Shown in pieces: positions 18,323 to 22,764 of a stretch of 22,764 bases of DNA. The translations under genes were made by a program, and so were the position numbers. Every line of letters starts with the position of its first letter. Positions within the stretch are counted from its first letter, which is position 1. A model generated the notes under the pieces. That model ran no database searches, was not told where the DNA came from, and saw only the letters and a program-made list of their open reading frames with translations. The stretch is from RGIG9041 sp045612565 (GTDB lineage Bacteria; Bacillota; Clostridia; Oscillospirales; QAKW01): positions 1-22,764 of the forward strand of contig JAZKZG010000114.1 in assembly GCA_045612565.1 (NCBI GenBank), in the 5' to 3' direction.

Positions 18323-18505
18323 TTAAAGTGACTGTTCGCCTTTTTCGATAAGTTTTTTAACCATATAGCCACCTACTGAACCTGCCTGTGCAGAAGTAAG
18401 CTGACCATTGTAGCCGTCTTTAAGGTCAACACCGATTTCACGTGCTACCTCAAACTTCATTTTGTTAAGGCCTTCTTTAGCATTCTTTTTAACATTGCTT
18501 TCCAT
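18323..18505 (-). CDS. alpha/beta-type small acid-soluble spore protein
   Basis: A 60-residue protein with the conserved SASP blocks. LNKMKFEVAREIGVDLKDGYNGQLTSAQAG holds the GPR protease cleavage site in the E-I-G context and the DNA-contact region GYNGxLTSxxAGSVGG, followed by MVKKLIEKGEQ. These proteins coat spore DNA in the forespore, switching it to an A-like form that resists UV and chemicals, and are degraded by GPR at germination. GAGGAGGTG precedes ATG. The gene stands alone, as ssp genes often do. A forespore sigma-G promoter is expected; upstream I see only weak candidates (GTATT with AATAATA about 16 bases later), so I do not list one. It shows the host forms endospores. Confidence 0.93.
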   Translation of the reverse strand: MESNVKKNAKEGLNKMKFEVAREIGVDLKDGYNGQLTSAQAGSVGGYMVKKLIEKGEQSL

Positions 18506-18580
18506 TTAAATTTTCACCTCCTCAGGTTACAATAGTATTATTGTCAGAGTTGAAAATTAAATACGAAGAAAAATTTAGAA

Positions 18581-20602
18581 TTAATTGAAAATTTCTCCTT
18601 TTGACTCAAAAAGGGTCAGAACTTTCCGTTTTATGTCGGGGAAAGTATCAAGCGTGGGGTCAATACCCAAGATTTCACCTGCGCATTTCGACGCATCTTC
18701 CAAAACCGACACGTTTTCTAAAAGCGATGATGCCGTAAGTCCCTCAAGTCCGTGCTGGTCCGCGCCAAAAAAGTTACCGGGACCGCGAAGTTCAAGATCT
18801 TTTTTTGCAATATCAAAGCCGTCTGTTGTTTTTGCAAAATAATTAAGACGGCTGATTGTCTGATCGTTTTTACTTGATGACACAAGCACACAATACGATT
18901 TTTTTGTGCCTCTTCCTACGCGTCCTCTTAACTGATGTAATTGCGAAAGCCCGAAACGCTCGGCATTTTCCACCACCATAAGCGTGGCATCGGGTACGTT
19001 TATGCCAACCTCAATCACGGTGGTAGATACCAGAATTTTTATATCACCCGCCGCAAACTCACGCATAATGCGGTCTTTATCGGCGCCCTTCATTTTACCG
19101 TGTACAAAGCCAACGTATTGTCTTCCGAATATTTTGCCAAGTCCGTTATAGCGCTCGGTCACGCTCACAAGGTCGCTTTCCTCGTCGTCTTCAACAAGCG
19201 GACACACAACATATACCTGACCGCCCGCATCAAGATTTTTTTGTATAAACGCATTAAGTCTGTCGCCGTACGTTTCATCAACAAGATAAGTTGAAATCTT
19301 CTGTCTGCCCGACGGCATAACGTCAATTACCGAAAGGTCAAGGTCGCCCCACATCATAAGCGCAAGTGTGCGGGGAATGGGTGTTGCACTCATTACAAGA
19401 AGATGCGCATCTTCGCCTTTATCAACAAGCGCAGCACGTTGCATAACACCAAATCGATGTTGTTCGTCGGTTATAACAAGCCCGAGTTCTTTAAAAGTAA
19501 CATCCTTTTGCAAAACCGCGTGTGTTGCCACAACAAACTGAATATCACCGTTTGCAATGCCCTCTTTTATCTCGCGTTTTTTAACGATCGGCACCGATGA
19601 TGTCAGCAGTGCACAGTTTATGCCAAGGGGAGAAAATACTTTTTCAAAATAATCAAAATGCTGATTTGCAAGTACCTCTGTCGGTACCATAATCACAGCC
19701 TGTGCGCCGTTTTTTATAACGGTGTACGCGCACTGACCCGCAACATAAGTTTTACCTGAGCCAACGTCGCCCTGCAACAGCCTGTTCATAGCAGTACCAC
19801 TTGCAAGATCGCGAGAAATTTCCAGAATTGCTCGTCTTTGTGCCTGTGTAGGCGAAAACTCATGTGCTTTTACAAACTCAACGGGTATATCTTTTATAAC
19901 ATACTTTGTTTTTTTGCGCCGTCTTGCGCGAAGCATCCTAAGACCCAGACTGTAATATAGCAGTTCATCAAATATGATGCGGTTGCGTCCTTTTTCTATG
20001 TCAAAATAATCGTCAGGAAAATGAACCAGCCTGAATGCAGTTGCTATATCACACTGGTCATAACGCTTTAAAAACGCGGGTGGTATAGGATCACAAAAAT
20101 CGGCAAGTGCATACGCGTTTTTTATAATTTTTCGCATGAATTTCTGGTTGATACCTGTTGTCAGCGGATAAACGGGCAACAACTTCTTTTCAATCGCATA
20201 CGGGTTATCAAATATCTCGGGCGATGTTAAAATTATCGGTCCGTCTTCGGGAATCTTCCCAAAGAACATATAGGTAGACCCCTCATTTAACATCTTTTTT
20301 ATATACGGATTGTTAAAAAATATAATTTTTATACAGTCTGTACCATCATCAGCAAAAACAGTGGTAAGAATACGTCCACCCGAAATTCTCGTTTCGGTTA
20401 TCGGTCGGCAGATTGTTGCAATAACACTTATTTTGCGTCCGCGGAAAATAAGAAGGTCGCTTATATCTATGCGAAGACCGAGATTATCGTAACGTCGCGG
20501 TGCAAGTGCAAGAAGTTCGCCTACTGTATTTACACCGAGTTTTTGTAACAGTTCAGCTTTTTTATCGCCGACTCCCGAAATTGTTGTAATACTCTTATCC
20601 AT
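18581..20602 (-). CDS. recG: ATP-dependent DNA helicase RecG
   Basis: A 673-residue protein, normal for RecG. An N-terminal helix-hairpin-helix-like segment (ITTISGVGDKKAELLQKLG) leads into the wedge OB-fold (IFRGRKISVIATICRP). The superfamily 2 motor follows, with Walker A GDVGSGKT at about 278-285, ITDEQHRFGV (DEQH box), MSATPIPRTLAL (motif III), and motif VI QLRGRVGRG. The C-terminal TRG-like region contains DLELRGPGNFFG. RecG reverses stalled replication forks and migrates Holliday junctions. The start is ATG at 20602 (MDKSITT), since AGGTG lies 6 bases before it; a GTG 9 bases upstream would overlap that SD. It is transcribed alone, divergent from the SDR gene. Confidence 0.97.
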   Translation of the reverse strand: MDKSITTISGVGDKKAELLQKLGVNTVGELLALAPRRYDNLGLRIDISDLLIFRGRKISVIATICRPITETRISGGRILTTVFADDGTDCIKIIFFNNPYIKKMLNEGSTYMFFGKIPEDGPIILTSPEIFDNPYAIEKKLLPVYPLTTGINQKFMRKIIKNAYALADFCDPIPPAFLKRYDQCDIATAFRLVHFPDDYFDIEKGRNRIIFDELLYYSLGLRMLRARRRKKTKYVIKDIPVEFVKAHEFSPTQAQRRAILEISRDLASGTAMNRLLQGDVGSGKTYVAGQCAYTVIKNGAQAVIMVPTEVLANQHFDYFEKVFSPLGINCALLTSSVPIVKKREIKEGIANGDIQFVVATHAVLQKDVTFKELGLVITDEQHRFGVMQRAALVDKGEDAHLLVMSATPIPRTLALMMWGDLDLSVIDVMPSGRQKISTYLVDETYGDRLNAFIQKNLDAGGQVYVVCPLVEDDEESDLVSVTERYNGLGKIFGRQYVGFVHGKMKGADKDRIMREFAAGDIKILVSTTVIEVGINVPDATLMVVENAERFGLSQLHQLRGRVGRGTKKSYCVLVSSSKNDQTISRLNYFAKTTDGFDIAKKDLELRGPGNFFGADQHGLEGLTASSLLENVSVLEDASKCAGEILGIDPTLDTFPDIKRKVLTLFESKGEIFN

Positions 20603-20624
20603 AGTTTTCACCTGCCTTGTTTAT

Positions 20625-20653
20625 ATAATAATATAAATGAAAAATTTTTTCAA
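20625..20653 (-). promoter_or_regulatory. sigma-A promoter of recG
   Basis: On the - strand, -35 TTGAAA (20648-20653), 17-base spacer, -10 TATTAT (20625-20630), just upstream of the SD. Confidence 0.65.
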
Positions 20654-20660
20654 TAAACCG

Positions 20661-20689
20661 TTGAATTTAAATTATATTTCAAATAAAAT
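20661..20689 (+). promoter_or_regulatory. sigma-A promoter of the SDR gene
   Basis: -35 TTGAAT (20661-20666), 17-base spacer, -10 TAAAAT (20684-20689), 17 bases before the start codon and 7 bases from the divergent recG -35 box. Confidence 0.65.
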
Positions 20690-20706
20690 ATTTACGAGGT
20701 GTTTTT

Positions 20707-21417
20707 ATGACAGTTGTAATAACAGGCGGCTCGGGTGCCATCGGATCGATGTGCGCTTACGAAGCGGCAAAAAATAAATTTGATATTATACTTTGCTACA
20801 ATAAAAATAAAGACGGTGCCGATAAAGTAAAAGAAATGCTTTCGGGCTTTGATGTAAAAATAAATACAGTATGCGCCGATATATGTACAGTTGACGGTAT
20901 AAAAAAAATCGCAGACGAGGCAAACGCACTTGGAGGAGCCGACATACTTATAAATAACGCAGGTGTGTCACAGATACAGCCGTTTCTTGACACAACCGAT
21001 GCCGATAGCGCATCTATGCTTGATGCAAACTTAAAAGCACACATAAACTTAACACGCGCACTTTTACCGCAAATGATAAAAAAGCAAAGCGGAAGTATTG
21101 TTAATATCTCGTCGGTATGGGGTGTTACAGGTGCCTCTTGCGAAGTTCTTTACAGCGCAGCAAAAGCAGGACTTATCGGCTTTACAAAAGCACTCGCAAA
21201 AGAACTCGCACCCTCAGGCATTACAGTAAACTGTGTGGCACCCGGGTGTATCGACTCAAAAATGCTAAATGGTCTTGATAAAGAAGAATTAAAAGACATA
21301 ATCCCTATGGGGCGTATCGGCGACGGTCTTGAGGTTGCACGTGCTGTTATGTTTTTGGCAACCCACGGCTATATCACAGGTCAGACCTTGTCGGTTGACG
21401 GAGGCATGGCAATTTAG
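20707..21417 (+). CDS. short-chain dehydrogenase/reductase (FabG/YmfI-like)
   Basis: A 236-residue classical SDR. The nucleotide-binding TGGSGAIG (TGxxxGxG) lies near the N terminus, and LINNAGVSQ is the NNAG motif. The catalytic set is Ser in NISSVWG with Tyr and Lys in YSAAKAG. VNCVAPGCIDSKM and ITGQTLSVDGGM complete the fold. FabG of fatty-acid synthesis is one reading. However, the block SSVWGVTGASCEVLYSAAKA and the stand-alone location resemble clostridial proteins annotated as elongation factor P 5-aminopentanone reductase (YmfI type), which modify EF-P. This is from memory and not certain. GAGGTG precedes ATG. No fab gene or efp lies in the window to settle it. Confidence 0.85.
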   Translation: MTVVITGGSGAIGSMCAYEAAKNKFDIILCYNKNKDGADKVKEMLSGFDVKINTVCADICTVDGIKKIADEANALGGADILINNAGVSQIQPFLDTTDADSASMLDANLKAHINLTRALLPQMIKKQSGSIVNISSVWGVTGASCEVLYSAAKAGLIGFTKALAKELAPSGITVNCVAPGCIDSKMLNGLDKEELKDIIPMGRIGDGLEVARAVMFLATHGYITGQTLSVDGGMAI

Positions 21418-21427
21418 GTTTTACCAC

Positions 21428-21456
21428 TTGACTTTTTAATTTTTAAATGATATAAT
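21428..21456 (+). promoter_or_regulatory. sigma-A promoter of the CorC-type gene leader
   Basis: -35 TTGACT (21428-21433), 17-base spacer, -10 TATAAT (21451-21456). The predicted start at about 21463 leaves a leader of about 190 bases before the CorC-type coding region. Confidence 0.8.
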
Positions 21457-21487
21457 TACCCCAAATATATTATTTACGGAGGATAAC

Positions 21488-21546
21488 GTTTTTATAATGG
21501 ACGGCGACAGTAGCGACGACGATAACCGTGATACTATTATAAAAAT
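21488..21546 (+). promoter_or_regulatory. leader hairpin enclosing the start of the acidic leader ORF
   Basis: TTTTTATAAT (21489-21498) pairs perfectly with ATTATAAAAA (21536-21545), extended by a G-T pair. Inside, ACGG pairs with CCGT. The AUG of the leader ORF (21497) lies in the stem and its SD (GGAGG, 21478-21482) just outside, so ribosome loading could be controlled by this fold. Confidence 0.6.
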
Positions 21547-21601
21547 TAATATAGCATACCTATATCAACTGCGCTATAGGTATGCTTTTTTGCGTCTTTA
21601 G
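21497..21601 (+). CDS. putative acidic leader peptide (34 codons) upstream of the CorC-type gene
   Basis: GGAGG (21478-21482) is followed 14 bases later by ATG and an open frame starting MDGDSSDDDNRDTIIK and ending near YAFLRL. Six of residues 2-12 are Asp, including three in a row, while the rest is neutral to basic. Codons 20 to 30 run through the terminator hairpin at 21553-21586, so ribosome position could affect termination. Acidic stretches near the start of a nascent chain are known to destabilise ribosomes at low Mg2+, and MgtL-type leader peptides use this to sense Mg2+. The gene downstream is a CorC/CNNM-type (Mg2+-linked) protein. Translation is not proven: the SD spacing is long and the frame could be chance. 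Confidence 0.45.
   Translation: MDGDSSDDDNRDTIIKINIAYLYQLRYRYAFLRL
21553..21591 (+). terminator. intrinsic terminator inside the CorC-type leader
   Basis: A 12-bp stem AGCATACCTATA (21553-21564) / TATAGGTATGCT (21575-21586), 10-base loop, followed by a T-run. It lies between the promoter and the coding region on the same strand, so the downstream gene needs read-through or antitermination unless another promoter lies in 21592-21655, where I see none that is convincing. Confidence 0.85.
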
Positions 21602-21655
21602 AGCAATTTTTTGTATCACACAAAGTTATTTAAAGGAGTTAATTATTTTTTAAAA

Positions 21656-22764
21656 ATGGATAGTCTATCTATATACCTGATAATAATGGTTTTCTGTGTC
21701 ATTATGTCAGGATACTTTTCAGCCACAGAAACCGCATTTTCAACATTCAGTAAAACCAAAATGAAAACACTTGCCGAAAAAGGCAATAAAAAAGCCGAAT
21801 TGGTACTCAAACTTTCCGAAAACTATGACAAGATTTTATCGACAATACTCATAGGCAACAACATAGTAAACATATTACTTGCATCACTCGGTACAGTTCT
21901 TTTTGTACGTATTCTCGGTGATGCCAAGGGTCCCACAGTATCAACTGCGGTAATTACCATTGTCGTACTTATTTTTGGTGAAATTACGCCTAAAAGCATT
22001 GCCAAAGATATGCCCGAAAAGTTTTCGCTTTTCGCATCACCGCTTTTAAACGCGCTCGTATGGATTTTAAAACCCATCAACTTTTTGTTTTCTATGTGGA
22101 AAAAACTCATTTCACTTGTTGTAAAAAACGATGATGACAACAAAATGTCACAGGAAGAACTGCTTATGATGGTAGAAGAGGTTGAGCAGGAGGGTTCAAT
22201 CGATTCTGACGAATCGGAACTTTTGCGTAACGTAATCGAGGTTACCGACAAACAGGCAAAAGAAATCCTCACCCACCGCGTTGACCTTGTGGCAGTACCC
22301 AGCGACGCAACCAAAGAAGAAATTGCAAAGGTGTTTACCGAAACACGCTTTTCGCGTTTACCCGTTTATGAAGAAACAATTGATAAAATCATCGGTTTTA
22401 TCCATCAGAAAAATCTCTATATCGACGGCAAAATGGTTGAAGAAGATATAAGCGAGATTATATCGCCCGTTATTTATGTCAACGAATACGAACAGGTAAC
22501 CGATATCCTAAAAAGACTTCAGCAGGATAAATCGCACATCGCCGTTGTTATTGACGAATACGGCGGTACAAAGGGTATTATTACAATGGAAGATATCCTT
22601 GAAGAACTTGTAGGCGAAATCTGGGACGAACACGACGAAGTCGAAGAAGACATCGAACAAGTTAACGAAAACCTGTTTGTAGTTGACGGTTCAGAAAGCA
22701 TTGACGACTTCTGCAAGTTCTTTGATATTGAATTTGAGTCAGACAGCGTATCTGTCGGCGGTTG
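21656..22764 (+). CDS. CNNM/CorC (HlyC/CorC) family transporter, truncated by window edge
   Basis: The first 369 residues are visible. It starts MDSLSIYLIIMVFCVIMSGYFSATETAFSTFSKTKMK, the hallmark of the DUF21/CNNM membrane domain (S-G-x-F-S-x-x-E-T-A). KILSTILIGNNIVNILLASL and LIFGEITPKSIAK follow, the G-N-N and G-E-I-x-P-K motifs of the transport domain. The cytosolic acidic linker SQEELLMMVEEVEQEG and a CBS pair (ITDKIIGF-type and IAVVIDEYGGTKGIITMEDILEELVG) lead into the start of the C-terminal CorC_HlyC domain (NLFVVDGSESIDDF). Family members take part in Mg2+ (or Co2+) efflux and homeostasis. AAAGGAG lies 17 bases before ATG, an unusually long gap with no in-frame alternative start between. 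The leader with terminator suggests regulated expression. Confidence 0.9.
   Translation, partial: MDSLSIYLIIMVFCVIMSGYFSATETAFSTFSKTKMKTLAEKGNKKAELVLKLSENYDKILSTILIGNNIVNILLASLGTVLFVRILGDAKGPTVSTAVITIVVLIFGEITPKSIAKDMPEKFSLFASPLLNALVWILKPINFLFSMWKKLISLVVKNDDDNKMSQEELLMMVEEVEQEGSIDSDESELLRNVIEVTDKQAKEILTHRVDLVAVPSDATKEEIAKVFTETRFSRLPVYEETIDKIIGFIHQKNLYIDGKMVEEDISEIISPVIYVNEYEQVTDILKRLQQDKSHIAVVIDEYGGTKGIITMEDILEELVGEIWDEHDEVEEDIEQVNENLFVVDGSESIDDFCKFFDIEFESDSVSVGG

Noticed and set aside
21463..21655. Known magnesium (M-box) or manganese (yybP-ykoY) riboswitch upstream of the CorC-type gene
   Set aside because: The leader is about long enough, but I cannot find the conserved core motifs of either class; the folded part is one A/T-rich hairpin plus a terminator.
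21823..22314. 163-codon open frame on the - strand opposite the CorC-type gene
   Set aside because: Ser-rich shadow of a well-supported coding frame; no start signals.
1..22764. tRNA, rRNA, CRISPR array, prophage, insertion sequence or replication origin
   Set aside because: Scanning all gaps between genes found no cloverleaf-like segments, spaced repeats, transposase or integrase frames, or DnaA-box clusters.

Overview
The window looks like chromosomal DNA of a spore-forming, anaerobic, moderately AT-rich clostridial bacterium (Bacillota), probably an uncultured gut-type lineage. The evidence is an alpha/beta-type small acid-soluble spore protein, a PerR plus reverse-rubrerythrin anaerobic oxidative-stress operon with a perfect PerR box, many GGAGG-type ribosome binding sites, consensus sigma-A promoters with 17-base spacers, and dense intrinsic terminators. 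I see no rRNA, tRNA, CRISPR array, phage gene or transposase.

Region by region. Positions 1-1062 (+) hold the end of a Crp/Fnr-type regulator, a membrane-anchored protein with a HEPN-like RNKLTH motif, and a small membrane protein, closed by a strong terminator. Positions 1060-4990 (-) hold small membrane proteins, a Cys-rich 75-residue protein, two tandem copies of an unidentified structured RNA (each with its own promoter and terminator), a methyltransferase, a PepSY lipoprotein, and the perR-rubrerythrin operon. Positions 5161-6637 (+) carry two tandem zinc-ribbon membrane paralogues. Positions 6639-9781 (+) carry a GNAT acetyltransferase, a membrane protein and two tandem azlCD pairs (branched-chain amino acid export); the first azlC appears to be read from a leaderless mRNA.

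Positions 9779-14042 hold a short iron-type DtxR regulator divergent from an 867-residue P2A (Ca2+-type) ATPase, followed by an orphan EutH-family transporter. Positions 14027-18304 hold a small stand-alone YD-repeat (RHS-like) protein, a PocR-domain AraC regulator, and a divergent two-gene catabolic operon (FAD-dependent oxidoreductase plus HpcH/HpaI aldolase). Positions 18262-20653 hold the spore protein gene and recG. Positions 20661-22764 (+) hold an SDR reductase and the start of a CNNM/CorC-type transporter gene. That last gene sits behind a leader with a strong promoter, a hairpin over an acidic 34-codon ORF, and a terminator.

The two most promising undescribed elements are the tandem structured RNAs at about 1738-2102 and the acidic-peptide leader upstream of the CorC-type gene at 21428-21655. 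The RNA copies conserve promoter, stem architecture, a 6-base bulge, an apical-loop motif and a terminator with an alternative pairing, while stem bases change in compensating fashion. The leader has the form expected of a magnesium-responsive attenuator, although that function is inferred only.
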